Source of the DNA: Aphrophora alni
Taxonomy: Eukaryota; Arthropoda; Insecta; Hemiptera; Aphrophoridae
DNA length: 64,000 nucleotides
NCBI GenBank assembly: GCA_963513935.1
Contig: OY740777.1
Span: 15,921,092-15,985,091, forward strand
Reading direction: 5' to 3'
Position 1 is the stretch's first letter; each line of letters starts with the position of its first letter. Both the position numbers and the translations under genes were made by a program. A model generated the notes under the pieces. The model was not told the origin of the DNA, did not search any database, and worked only from the letters and a program-made list of their open reading frames with translations. Shown in pieces: positions 11,706 through 23,493 of this stretch.

Positions 11706-12334
11706 AGAGATTGGCGCAAACAGTCAAATATCTGAATTTTTTTAAAGGGGGTGATTTTCAGCCACCCTGTATAAAGAGGGTAGCGTTAATAATATTAATT
11801 CATTGAATATTGTTTTACGCTAATACAATTTTGGTTTATTTTACATAAGTCTAATTTGTTTTTTTGATTCTAAAAATGTGTTTGGATACTTTGAGTAACA
11901 TATTTAATTAGTGAATAAAAAATAACCGTAATATACAGTGATATTTTAAACAAATCATATGGAAACGAGATGTATTTATTTTCTTAATTAGCAATTTTAT
12001 ATGTGATTTCTATTTTATTCAGTTTCCAATGTTTATTCAGTTTCCAAAATTTTATTTTACTGACCAAAATTCAGTTGCAGTACTATTTTTAAAATATTTC
12101 GTTTAATGTTTATTTTTTCACAAATAAATAGTTTGCTATGAATTGTGAATCGCTTGTTTTTTTATACTAATTTATAAACCATTTATAGAATCCCAATCAT
12201 AAAATGTTTACCTACTTTTTATTCACTTCTTACCTTAATTAAAGCAGTTGTATCATAACAAAAACATATGTATCCGATTTAAAACTCCTATTAGATTTGT
12301 ATTCAAATCACAATCGTTTGGAATATCAATGATT
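11706..12334. other. AT-rich interval
   Basis: No gene, RNA or repeat that I can support. Confidence 0.4.
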
Positions 12335-12556
12335 TGCATTCCGTCACGTGACTTCTTCTTTGTATTTACAACTAACGAGTTTCAGAACATCTGCTCCATC
12401 TTTAGAGTTTTTTCTTTTTATTATTCTCTCGCTTGAGGTCGTGAATTTTAATGTATTTAAGATCTCAAACGAGTGGAAAAAACTGAAGATGGAGCAGATT
12501 TTCTGAAACGCGTTAGTTGTAATACCAAGAAAGAAGTCACGTGCCGGAATTTGCAT
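12335..12556. mobile_element. 222-bp palindrome with GAAAC hairpin cores
   Basis: Arms 12335-12442 and 12462-12556 are inverted copies ('ccgtcacgtgac', 'gtttcagaacatctgctcc' and complements). Each arm holds the pattern CTGAAGATGG-stem-GAAACGCG seen in the other palindromes at 14149, 25473 and 26713. Confidence 0.65.
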
Positions 12557-12639
12557 AAGGTAAATCGTTTTTATTTCATATCTGCTTGCAAATGATCTAC
12601 TGAATCTTTTATATACTATAAGAATAGTCTAATATAATC

Positions 12640-12670
12640 CCAGTTCGGTTCCCTGGGGAACACCATTTTT
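12640..12670 (-). pseudogene. Possible LINE reverse-transcriptase scrap
   Basis: The - strand reads GVPQGTELGLY, close to the GVPQGSVLGP motif of non-LTR reverse transcriptases. Nothing else of the domain is readable around it. Confidence 0.3.
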
Positions 12671-13549
12671 TTACAAGCTCACAATTTTATGAGAACAACT
12701 CTGATTTATTCAAAAGCTCAGTGTTCTGGGGTTTTTTTACCTATTGTCATACTCGTAGAACTGACTGGCAAGGTATCGCTTCAAATGTAGGATTAAGTGA
12801 AAGGCACATGGCGTTAGGTTTGGGCTTTAAGGAGGTTCTTCTCAAGCAAATCACGAACCCTTGGGTTTGATCAGAGAATTCTCGTGAAGCAACAAAACAC
12901 TAAAAATACCTCGCTATTTGTTTTGCACTCCACAACTCAATTTCTGTTAGGTCTATCAATAAAACGCTGCGTTTATTATTCTACCCCGTTGCAAGACATC
13001 AACAAACCAAATCTGTCCCAAAAAAATGGTAGACATGATCCTTCCGTGATGATTTTTTTGATTGAAGTTGTTTTTCTAAGATCTGATATTTCCAACACTC
13101 CATAGACACTGATGTAATGGTCTCGTCACGGGACGAGAGTTACCATCTTCGTCTTTATTTCGCGTGTAAAAAGTGAAAGCACTGTCAAGTCCGTTTTTGT
13201 GCGCCGCGGAAGCATTTTTTGGTCTCCATTTATACAGAACAATTAATGACATTTTGTAGAAACTGTCTGTTCTCGCAAAGTGTTTTGTTTAGATACAACA
13301 AAACATGAGTGGGATATGTCCTTCCACTCTGTTCTTCGTCGGGTTTTCGCGTCCTTCGTTACCGTCTTTTTTTCCTTGTTTTAAGGCTATCCAGTCGATA
13401 CCAATACCCAATGTCCACAGCAGTGAACGACCATCTGCTCTTGTCCAAGAATAAACTAACACTTTCTCTCACCCTCCCATCACATTGTACTTCCATCTAA
13501 AACAGCTAATCTTACGATGAATCTGTTGGTTTTACATTTTTCGCTATAC

Positions 13550-13990
13550 GTCACATCATGGTACCTACCCAGCCCCATCATACTATATAATACAAGCAGA
13601 TAAAATAGTTTCTTTGGCCTTGTAGGAAATTGATCAAGTAGATCAAGCGTGTTACACAGGTTTTCTGAACATCGTAAATCTTGACGTCGGGTAGATGTGA
13701 TTAAACCGTCTCCACTCGCTTCGCTAGTGTTTTGACCTTGTAGCTCGAAGCTGTACGTATTGAAAAAGCCTCCACTCGCTACGCTCGTGTAGGTGAACCT
13801 GCCGACTCTCGTAACTAAACGAATATCACATTTCCTCGTGAGGTTAAGGGTGGAAATTACATTTTTTAACAATAACTTCGTAATTTGACGCCGTAGAGAT
13901 GCCAGATTGGTGCCATTACATGCAGAATTCAAATATACATATTTTTATCTAAATATTCATATTATAAATTGAATAACACACGAGATTACA
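13550..13990 (-). repeat. Dispersed repeat family B, copy 4
   Basis: Inverted copy running from CATCATGGTACCTACCCAGC through 'ccttgtaggaaattgatcaag' to 'gccgtagagatgccagattgg'. A 150-codon open frame on the - strand (13480-13932) lies inside it. The same DNA is dispersed in broken form elsewhere, so the frame is not treated as a gene. Confidence 0.65.
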
Positions 13991-14148
13991 CACAAATTTT
14001 TAATAACCGTAATTTTTACATTTTTTAATTCGATTTTCTGAATTTGAATAGGATTATATACGAATAATTCCTCTAGAGCAATTTTTTCATATTCCTTACT
14101 TTGAAGTGAATATAGGCCTACACTTGAGCTTGTCTTGAGAGAAACGTA

Positions 14149-14398
14149 ATATTAGGAAACGATTAAACATACACAATTCTCACAAATATAGGCATATACA
14201 ATTTATTTCAGACGCGTTTCGGCGACAATGTCGTCATCATCAGTGATAGTTACAAAGCAAAATTATAACTATCGGTTATATCGGTTACAATTTTGCTTTG
14301 TAACTGTCACTGATGATGACGACATTGTCGCCGAAACGCGTCTGAAATAAAGTGTATATATTTGTGAGAATTGTGTACGTTTAATCATTTCCTAATAT
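14149..14398. mobile_element. 250-bp palindrome with GAAAC hairpin cores
   Basis: Arms 14149-14269 and 14284-14398 are inverted copies with only ~14 bp between them. Each carries CTGATGATGACGAC...GTCGCCGAAACGCG (14310-14340 on +, 14213-14243 on -), followed on that strand by TCTGAAATAAA. The arrangement resembles inverted Penelope-like element ends; the class is inferred. Confidence 0.7.
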
Positions 14399-14584
14399 GC
14401 CTTACTTTATTTGTGTGACCACTATCGTGCTTACGTACGGACTCGACGAACGGACGGAGATAAGAAATCTTTTCCTCCCCCCCCCCCCCGAAACGTGAAT
14501 AATTATCAAAAATCTAAGGTTGACATTTTATCAATTCTCAAACTTGCCGTGAAGAATATAAAATAAAAATCCGTACCGCTCGAA

Positions 14585-14730
14585 CATTCTAAAAGCGTCA
14601 GGAGTCGGAAAAGAACAAGAATTGGTCAAGAGATACATGGTAGAGAAGATGAGAGGCTACGTGATTACATGAAAAATAGTGTAGATCCAGTTGAGCTCCC
14701 TCGGGATTACTACGCAGGTACTCACTGTAG
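14585..14730 (+). repeat. Dispersed repeat family A, copy 2
   Basis: 'aaaagcgtcaggagtcggaaaagaacaagaattggtcaagaga' type order (see 3425), then GTGTAGATCCAGTTGAG. Confidence 0.65.
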
Positions 14731-15304
14731 TAAACCCCAGGAACTTCTTTATCTATTAACTACCTTTCTTAAGTTTCTATACAGTGACCAAAAAATGGTG
14801 CCCAAATAATGTTTACACGTTTATTATCTTGGTTCACAAATAAGGAAACCGAGTGTCCGGACTTTGGGAATCTATTTGACGAGGATTTTATTTGATCCAA
14901 CATAACCAAAGATGATCGTCCTTAAAAGAAACATACGTAAATAATGTACAATTTTACGTTCGACGCTGAACAGCTGGCGATAGTGGTGTAAACATCGAAG
15001 CTTTGTTTACACAAACGATGTGTTGAAAAGGCGATCGCATATCGATAACTCGATTCTCAAAGTGTCTGCGATTTTATTCTGAAACCGCATTTCCGCTTAT
15101 AAACAGTCTGTGAAAAAATAAATGTTCCTCGAATATTTCAGTTTATTTTACTCTCTCTGTGTCCAAATCAGATGAAATTTTGACTCAAGATTGAGTTTCC
15201 ATTCGGTAATGCACCAATATCAGAGTAGAATTTTGTTTGAACTTTATTGTATGTAATTTCGTTTCTATGTTTATTTGTTACGGGCTTGGCAATTCTGAAG
15301 TAAC

Positions 15305-15400
15305 TCCAGCTTTCCTTATAAGTCCCTCTGTTTAATTTTTCCTATCCTGACGCTATTAGAGTATACAAGGGCTAAGGGTACTAATTTTATTTCTTCCCAA
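15305..15400 (-). repeat. Dispersed repeat family A, copy 3 (partial)
   Basis: Inverted fragment with CTGACGCTATTAGAGTATAC and the following 'aagggctaagggta...ttttatttcttcc'. Confidence 0.55.
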
Positions 15401-15456
15401 TTTGTAAGTCAATAATTACAGAAAAGAATAAGGTTAATTTGAATACTGTAGCCTAC

Positions 15457-16413
15457 AGGTTAGGTTAGGTTAGGGTGGATAATGCCTCACTAAACCGTAA
15501 GTGAAGTTAAATTGTTAAATTATTGTTGTTTGATTTGTTGGTTTTATGTTAAGGAACATTTTTATGCTCTGTTTTGTTGGCAATAATTTTAAATAAAAAG
15601 CTTAAAATAAAAATCAAAATTTGAACTTTTTCTAAAACCCTTCCTCGGAAATTGTAACCTTACCAAAATAGACGGCATCGATGGTTCATTTTCATTTGTT
15701 TACTGCCAACTACTGAAATAGGGTTTTTTGTAATGAATAGTTTCCGGTGATTTTGGGAGATGTGCAGGTGAGAAAGTTTGTCCAATATGTTTGTATCGTT
15801 AAATTTTAGGTTTTAGATCTCTAAAAAAATAATTAAATCCTCATAAAGCAGTTGTTGGTAAGACGAGGATATTGGAATTACATTATGAGATTATTCGTCT
15901 TGAATATATCTCAGTCAAACCCATGATTTATCATGCAGTGGTGGAGGTTAGGTTAGGTTAGGGTGGGTAATGGCCCACCAATATTCCTCCGTGAAGTTAT
16001 ATTATGGTTGTTTGATTTGTTGGTTTTATGTTAACGAACGTTTTATGCTCTGTTTTGTTGGCAATAATGATAGTGAAAAAAAAAAAGCTTTAAAATAAAA
16101 ATCTAAATTTGAACTATTTATAAAACACTTCCTCGGAAATTGTAACCAACCCAAAATAGTCGATGGTTCGTTTTCATTTTTTTACTGCCAACTACTGAAA
16201 TGGGATTTTTTTTTTTTTAAACGAATAGTTTCCAGTGATTTTGGGAGATGTATAACTGAGAAAGTCTCTGCAATATGTTTGTATCTTTAAATTTTAGATT
16301 TTAAATCCCTAAAAAAATATTTAAATCCTCAAAGCAGTCGTTGGTAAAGCGTATTGGAATGAGATTGTTGACCCTGAATATATCCCTGCCAAACGCATGA
16401 TTCATCACGCCAG
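15457..16413. repeat. Tandem duplication (~488 and ~469 bp), each unit headed by (TTAGG)3
   Basis: Units 15457-15944 and 15945-~16413 both start AGGTTAGGTTAGGTTAGGGT. They align through 'tgatttgttggttttatgtta', 'cctcggaaattgtaacc', 'ttactgccaactactgaaat' and 'ttttgggagatgt', with many substitutions and small indels. No coding sequence is readable. Confidence 0.85.
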
Positions 16414-18024
16414 ACGCTACGACACACATTGGCTCAATATAATTCTTTGAAATATTCCAACATCTAAAGCGGATCACACAAGAAATAGTCTGTCAAACCA
16501 TTTTATTTTTAAACAGTAGACTCATTTAATAAACACGAGATGTGAAGTGTCCCGGTTTGTTTCATTGGGTTGTCTCCAGAAAAAATATACAAGAGTGTAT
16601 CGCGATAGCCTGCCGAACTTATAGAGGTGATTACGGTAAAAATAATTACGATAAAAATACGTACAAAAATTAATTGTGTTTTGTCTTTAATAGAATAGAT
16701 AACGTCTAAAAAAAAAATGTAAACACAGTTTAAACAGTTATATTTTATCAAAGAAAACCAATGACTTGCATTTTTCTGTACCTTAACCCTAAAAATGTTC
16801 AAAATTGTAGTTAACTCACAAACCCACATTTTTTGGAAAGAAGACTACCAATTTGGATCTTTAAAGACACTTGAGTATAATGTGATCAAAATCGTTAGAG
16901 CCGATTATAAAAAAAATAATAATAATAATAAAAAGCCGTATTTCTTATGATAGTTGCATTCAAACTTTTGTTTCGAAATTTTAAATCACAAAATAAGGAG
17001 GACCGATTCCATAATATGGATATTTTTCTTAAGGGAGGGGGTAAGAAATTAATTGAACATTTTCTCATTTTTTTTACGAAAGGTTAATTTATTAAACTCG
17101 GGGACTTTAGAAGGATACCCGGTCGTCCTCAAGTAGTAGCGAGAGCTTTTAACAAAGCGTGTGTTATGACTATGTCCTGATGGGCGAGGCGGGGGGTGGG
17201 GATATTTAAAAATAAAACGCCCCTGACTGCCAGAACACCTGCTCGGATGTGTGCTAATCTTTAAACGCGCGTAATTAATTGGTCTATATTTAAAACAGAC
17301 GATGATGAATGTTAATGAACGAAAATCTGTCCGTCCTTCAACCATACAGAGATTTCATTTTAATGGGAAAACAAATATTAATTTTAGTCTTAAAAAACTC
17401 AGCATACACGCGTATTCATACAACTAACATTCATTGACTTTTCCCTAAAAATATATTTAAATTTTTAGGTAAGGATGGAACAAAATGTAGCTTTTTAGTG
17501 CTGATTTTTTTAATTTTTATTAATAGTTTTGGTGACATACATGCAATAAATTATAACGGGTCTTAAAAAAAAATCAAGTAAAAATTTTAACTGACTATAG
17601 TTTATTTGATTTTTAACATAGACAAAATAAAGTACATACATTTGTTTGGAATTAAAAGCTATTTAATACGAAAAACTTAAAATTAAAACAAATTCTTGTT
17701 AGGGTTAATAAGATAGGTGTTCAAAGTGGGCGCTGTTCTCTTTCTGGAAAGCAGTCTTTCCTCTGTGCTATACGTCCCAGTTTATCAACAGACCTTCACT
17801 TACGATTAAAGGTCGTCCTGGCTTCTTGATGTCTTCCGGGTGGTTTCAAACTTAAGATTTTTATATGCGACTACATTGTACGTTCCGTCCCTCAGGCCTC
17901 AAACCGTTACGAAACTATATTAACCCGATTGATAAACTGCGTTCACATTTACAATAACACTGAATCATTGCAATGTGTGTTTGTAAAGGTAAAGTAGTGA
18001 TGGAATAAAACAAAATCAATTAAC
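16414..18024. other. Interval without recognised gene
   Basis: AT-rich. Two unrecognised ~100-codon open frames on the - strand (16509-16829 and 17049-17345) lack domains, splice partners or other support. Confidence 0.4.
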
Positions 18025-18555
18025 TAATTGTAAACTACTACAAGTTTATCACCTACTAGATTCCTGTTTGAAATTAGTCAACAATGTAAAAACCCGTTGC
18101 TATGGCAACAAATAAATAACAATGAAATTAACAGTAAACTACTACAAGTTTATCACCTATTAGATTCCCGTGTTTGAAATTAATCAACAATAAGAAAACT
18201 AATTGCTATGGCAACAAATAAATAACAATGAAATTAACAGTAAACTACTACAAGTTTACCACCTAATAGATTCCTGTTTGAAATTAATCAACAATGAGAA
18301 AACTCGTTGCTATGGCAACAAATAAATAACAATGAAATTAACCGTAAACTCCTACAAGTTTACCACCTACTAGATTTCTGTGTTTGAAATTAATCAACAA
18401 TGAGAAAACTCGTTGCTATGGCAACAAATAAATAACAATGAAAATAACAGTAAATTTTTACAAGTTTATCACCTACTAGATTCCTGTTTGAAATTAATCA
18501 ACAATGAGAAAACTCGTTGCTATGGCAACAAATAAATAACAATGAAAATAACAGC
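18025..18555. repeat. 104/106-bp minisatellite, five units, each with an RFX X-box-like site
   Basis: Five tandem units share 'actactacaagtttatcacc', 'caacaatgagaaaactcg' and 'caaataaataacaatgaaa'. Each contains GTTGCTATGGCAAC (first G is A in unit 2) at 18096, 18202, 18306, 18412 and 18516. Spacing alternates 106, 104, 106, 104 because every second unit has a 2-bp gain (tgTGtttg). This points to amplification of a dimer. Confidence 0.92.
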
Positions 18556-18654
18556 TGATGTTTTAACAAATCCCAATTATATCTGTATACAATAAAGAGT
18601 TTTTTCTCGGGGATTTGACAACAAATAACGAAATCACAACGATTTGAAAGTTTA

Positions 18655-18950
18655 ACTTTTGAAAGACCTCGTCTTTAAATAGAACCTAAAGTTTCTCGTT
18701 TGTGCCATAAATTTATGGAATGTTTATATCATATTTGATTAAAATCAAGGATTTTGATGACGGATTTTGTGGCATTACTAACACACACTGGTTTGGGTCA
18801 TTAATATTCAGATTTCTCAAAAATCAAATCAGTAAAGACGATTTTTATAAGACGAAATCATATTCACTGTTCCAGCTCAAACGTCTCATAATGGGTGCAT
18901 ACGATTTTTATCAAATTTTAGCAAAATTTGATAATTATAATCGAAACTAA
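18655..18950 (+). repeat. Dispersed repeat family C, copy 1
   Basis: Anchor 'gtttgtgccataaa' plus downstream 'ttttgtggcattac...ctggtttgggtcatta', as at 29985, 38685, 42890 and 55200. Confidence 0.5.
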
Positions 18951-20675
18951 TGTAAAAGAACAATATTAATAAATAAACAAAACTTTATTGAAATAATTCA
19001 TTGGGGAAAATAATATATTTTGTGAATAGTACTTCAAAATATAAAATGAAAAACCTAAACATTGCATCCCTATTTAAAATAAATAACATAATTATTAGTT
19101 CATAACTAAAAATGAATAATCAAACAAATATCAAAACTGTACACAAAAATGTAGGCACTAAATAAAGCCTGTTTGAAAGCTACACTCCCTTATTATACAA
19201 ATCCATCCACAGATCCTCATGTATTAAATAAGAAATAAATGGGATATTAAAAATTTAACTAATACAGGGTGCACAAAAATAACTTGAACAAACTTTTAGA
19301 ACTGATTTGCTTGAACAAAATATACAAGAAATATTATATACAGAGTGTCTAGAAAATATTATCCCAAAATTTCACCAGGTTTATTCTATATGTGAAAATA
19401 AGAAGAAAAGTTCCAATAAACATTTGCTTAGTTTTCGAATTATCCACCAGTTTGTTTTTTTACTAAACACTTAATATCATTGGAAATTGAAAAGATATTG
19501 AACTCAAATTTTGTGAACATATTTGTTACATAACCTTTTACTCGTGTACTGTACAAAAAACCAGAACGTTCTTTTGTGTATTTTCAAAATGGCGGCCATT
19601 TAAATTTTTTAACGTCAATTATCTCTAAAACCGCTAACTTCACAAAAATATTTTAGGAATCAAAAAAGTTACTTTTTTAATGGCAAACAAAACGGTTTTT
19701 TAAATTTTTTCCGAAGCTCAAAAGATTACCGAGTTATCTAATAAAAACTTAATTTGTTGGTAGTTGTCTATAATATACAAATTATATCAGTATTATTTAT
19801 AAACAAAAAGGAATTGTTCAAAGTTACGGCCGCTTTTTAGCACACATGCATATTGCTTAGTTTTTGCTATTTTGTTTTTTTACGAAAAAAAAGTTGTAAC
19901 TATTGAGTTCAGATTTGGTATGCTCAATTTTTATCTAACGTTTTACATTTGTATCAAAAACAAAAAAATAAAATAAAATATTTCGTATATTTTCAAAATG
20001 GCAAGTTTAACATTTTAACGGCTAATATCTCAAAAACTGTTAACTTTATAAAAATCGTCTTATGAAATCTTTAATAAATGCAATGAGAGGTTTTCTATGT
20101 GATATGTTATGTTCATTGTCCCCCCCCCCCAATGTAGGCCTAAAAGCGGAACTGTAATATTAGAAATAAAAAATATTTGATAAAAGTAACTGTTTGATGG
20201 TATATTTATTTATTAATGTTAAGTTTATGTAATTGAAATTAGATCCATGGATTTTGTTATTGTTATTAAAAAATCGTCAGAATAAAAAATATTTTGGTGT
20301 TAACCTAATCTTGGGTATTGTAGACAATTTACCAAGAAATTATGTTTTCAGTTTTTTGTCGATCACTCAAATTATTCTTCAAGGTACAGTAAAAATACAA
20401 AAAACCATTTTGTTTGTTGTTATAAAGGAAAACTTTTTGTCTTTTGTACAATTTTAAATGCAGCCATTTTGAAAACATACGAAATAACCTTTTGTTTTGT
20501 TTTTTTTAAACACGTCTAAAACGTTACATTAAAAAAATTATAACTTTTTGTAAAAAAATAAAATGCCGAATAGGTTAGGTTAGGGAGTTAGAGAGGTTAA
20601 GTTATATATAAATATTGAGCTTGACTTGTGAGATAATAGTATATAACTGATAGTTATAGTTTAGTTATTTTAGCT

Positions 20676-20763
20676 CATGTATCACTGAGGATGGCGACTT
20701 TGTCGTTGAAACGCGTTTGATCAATAAACGTAATTTTTGTGAGATATTGTGTTCGAGTTATAT
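20676..20763 (+). mobile_element. Solo Penelope-like end with GAAAC hairpin core
   Basis: CACTGAGGATGGCGACttt-GTCG-TTGAAACGCG is followed by 'ttgatcaataaacg' and then a TA microsatellite. It is the same layout as one arm of the palindromes at 12335, 14149 and 26713, but without an inverted partner. Confidence 0.5.
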
Positions 20764-20764
20764 A

Positions 20765-20817
<53 letters not shown>
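20760..20817. repeat. (TA)n microsatellite
   Basis: About 55 bp of TA directly after the retroelement-like end. TTAGG runs lie nearby at 20571-20585 and 20829-20843. Confidence 0.9.
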
Positions 20818-20819
<2 letters not shown>

Positions 20820-20859
20820 TTATACAAGTTAGGTTAGGTTAGGAAAATTACGAAAATAT

Positions 20860-23409
20860 TAGGGGTAGGTTGGGACACTTGACCCATAAGGAGACTTGAC
20901 CCAAGGGAATTTTCCCAGCTGAGGGAAATTTTGGTGAGTTATAAATGACATTATTACATCCCTTTAGACAGGTATTGTTTTGGAGGGAACTTCCACTTCA
21001 TTGTCTGGTATTGTTTGAAAACAGTTGCTGAAAGTTTGTTTGACCTCAACGAAAGTGTTTTATCCTCACGTGTCCCAAGTAGGCGAGGCGCTAGGTGCAG
21101 TTGAGTATGCATGAAAAGAGTCAGAGAATTTGACTTTTGATTTTGGTAATGGGGACCTAGGTGAGTGTAAAAACCCATGTCGTCGCCTCCGAGGGTGGTC
21201 GACAACCATCAAAGCCCTTCTGCATACTAATTTCACCGTTGACAGAACCACCAGAGATAGTAAATAGTTTGCCTTTAGGTACTACAACTCTATCCAAGAG
21301 GTACGATGTAATGATAATAATTAATTGGCGTTTGTTCTCGGGGACGAACAAAAACCTTTGCCACTGTTTTGGAACTTTTGTATGAATTCCTTGGATGGAA
21401 TAACGAAGTGGTTCCTTTCCACCTTTTCTCCTTTCCTGTTCACATAGCTTTGTTGAAGGCTTGTCATAAATGTCAAACACCAAGTCCACTTGAATGACTC
21501 CTTCTCCCTTCAACACTTTGCAAATTCGTTTTAACATGAACTCTCCTAAATCTTGTATTATGTCAAAGCTATTAAGCACTGTAACAGGAGTGGATTGGAG
21601 TAATGCCATTAAATCAATTACGTGTATTTGTTTGAAGGAGGATTATTCAGGCAGTTTATCAGAAACCACACACTTAGTGTAAACCACGATTTCATTCACC
21701 AACAGTGATTTTTGTCGGTTTCCTTAAGAGTTGGTCAGATGTTGCCAGGGCTGGAGGATACTCTAATAATTCGTGTTGAACGAGGTTTTCTATGCTATAC
21801 GAGCGCTGAGCAGCTAAGTCAAGTCGTTCTGTTTCACAGTTATTTGTGACTTTAGATGTGGAAGTTTCTTGGGAGTACTCATGGTTGAAAATGAGTTAAC
21901 TGTGATGCGTTTAATGGGAAAAAATATTCCCTTCTTATGCTGAAATAGCCGTTCTGTAATGAACTCCCTACATAGGTTCTGACCTTTTTCTTCAACTGTT
22001 AAGAGAAATTCTGAGACTTTCTCATCTGCCACAAGCCCACTAACAATATTTCAAAGTCCTTGACCAACCGATTTTTGAAAAGGGTCATCATGATCTCTCA
22101 TGAACTAAATCAATTTCCCAACATCCTTTTCGTCCCTTTCCAGCCTATTTGCGCCCCATTCGGAATGAGTATAGTCTTCTCCGTCCCCTGTAGGATCCAT
22201 AATTGCTCTACAGAAGGCGAATAGCATATCAGATATAGAAGCTTTATTTGGATACAAAATCAGCCATTTTTGGAAGGCATTATAATTTGCTGTAATACCG
22301 ATAACGCCTCCAACAACTTTTGAAGATCTTATGAGTGTCTGTTCCAACGCATGGTCAGTGCCACATTCTTAAATTTACCTGGTCTTCTCTTTACCGAGAA
22401 GTGACCTTGGTTAAATGCGGTTTTCATGTCCTCAACGTAAAGCACACACCCTCGGACGTAGTTAATGTGGTTGTACACGAAGAAGTACGGAAGCATGGCT
22501 GACACTGTTACCAAGTGCAAGTCCCAAAGTCCATCTCGTTCAGCACGTATGCAGTTCAATAATATTTCCACCAAGTAACAGTAGTGATCCCAAAATTTAA
22601 AGGCGCCTGAAGGATGTATACTAAAGGCGCCTGACGAGACTTTCATGTTACGACAGGCTCGGAGCACGGCTTTTCATGTTACGACAGGACTCTGGCTCGG
22701 AGCACGGCTATTAGTCGCTAGACTGCCGCACTTGTTTATGATATTTTAAATAATCTTTTCACTTAAAAAATACTTTGTAAGTTTATTGAAGGGTAATAAT
22801 ACTTTATTACAACGTATACCGAACAAATATTGTTTATTTACCATAAAAAAATGAAAATATTTTCAAATAATTGTTAAAATAATTTTTATCTCGAAAACTA
22901 ATAAAAATAAAAGAAAATTGTTAATAACATTTCTTTTAGGTGACATTATTGCCTACAAATTAAAAAAAATCATTGACTTACGTTCAATAACAAGGGAGTT
23001 ATAAGCGGTTTGCCGATTTTCGTTTTTTTGCAACTTTGCGCCCCCACCCCCAAGTTGTCGACCACCCTCGGAGGCGACGACATGGGTTTTTACACTCACC
23101 TAGGTCCCCATTACCAAAATCAAAAGTCAAATTCTCTGACTCTTTTCATGCATACTCAACTGCACCTAGCGCCTGTACTAAAGGATATGGTCAAGTGTCC
23201 CTAGGTAGAGGGAGACTTGACCCAGATGTAAGGTTTTAATATATAGTTTATAAATGATAAATTACATCCTTTTTTGCATTATTAAGAGTTAAATATGTGT
23301 ATTAGATTCCAAAGTAATAATTTAAACAGTTTAAAATTATAGTTATGAAAAAGAAAAAATACAAAAATCAAAAACCAAAATTTGGGTCAAGTCTCCCAAC
23401 TTCCCCCTA
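20860..23409 (-). mobile_element. 2.55-kb transposon-like element carrying a decayed repetitive-family protein gene
   Basis: Ends are inverted: TAGGGGTAGGTTGGGACAC on the left and the complement of TAGGGGGAAGTTGGGAGAC on the right, both followed by CTTGACCC. A further inverted pair, 21088-21206 and 23054-23173 (~119 bp), appears identical base for base. Between them lies a broken gene on the - strand. No target duplication is clear and I cannot assign a superfamily. Confidence 0.6.
21157..22667 (-). pseudogene. Decayed gene of a multi-copy uncharacterised transposon-associated protein family
   Basis: Four open blocks run in order on the - strand: 22667-22329, 22347-22105, 22032-21814 and 21609-21157. 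They are separated by frameshifts or stops. Readable marks are FWDHYCYLVEILLNCIRAERDG, then DGLWDLHL and a FFVYNHINYVRG block; then MEQTLIRSSKVVGGVIGITAN; then EFITERLF; then VDLVFDIYDKPSTKLC with VPKQWQRFLFVPENK. From memory, this order matches a large family of uncharacterised proteins present in many copies in cnidarian and arthropod genomes; I could not check this. The enzymatic role, if any, is unknown to me. The gene ends inside the inner inverted repeat, so the 3' end of the reading frame is duplicated in opposite orientation at 23054-23173. Confidence 0.55.
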
Positions 23410-23493
23410 CTATATATTTTATGTAATTTCTTGTATACTTTATCCTAACCAATCAGTTCCTGAATTTTGGTCGAGAAATTTTTAGACACTCTG

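Larger units (their letters stand above)
19341..23493. mobile_element. TIR element with CAGAGTGTCT ends, carrying nested insertions
   Basis: CAGAGTGTCTAGAAAAT at 19341 (TA before it) is matched by an inverted copy ending AGACACTCTG at 23493 (TA after it). The ends are alike for about 35 bp. TA borders suggest a mariner-like element. Its interior contains the 20860-23409 element, a Penelope-like end, a TA tract and short TTAGG runs, so most of its length is later insertion. Confidence 0.55.

Noticed and set aside
13480..13932. 150-codon open frame on the - strand
   Set aside because: Lies in dispersed repeat family B, and other copies of the same DNA are broken in all frames.
16509..17345. 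Two ~100-codon open frames on the - strand
   Set aside because: Biased AT-driven composition, no domain and no neighbouring exon signals.
18025..18555. CRISPR-like regularly spaced repeats
   Set aside because: Whole ~105-bp units are repeated, not short repeats with unique spacers, and the genome is eukaryotic.
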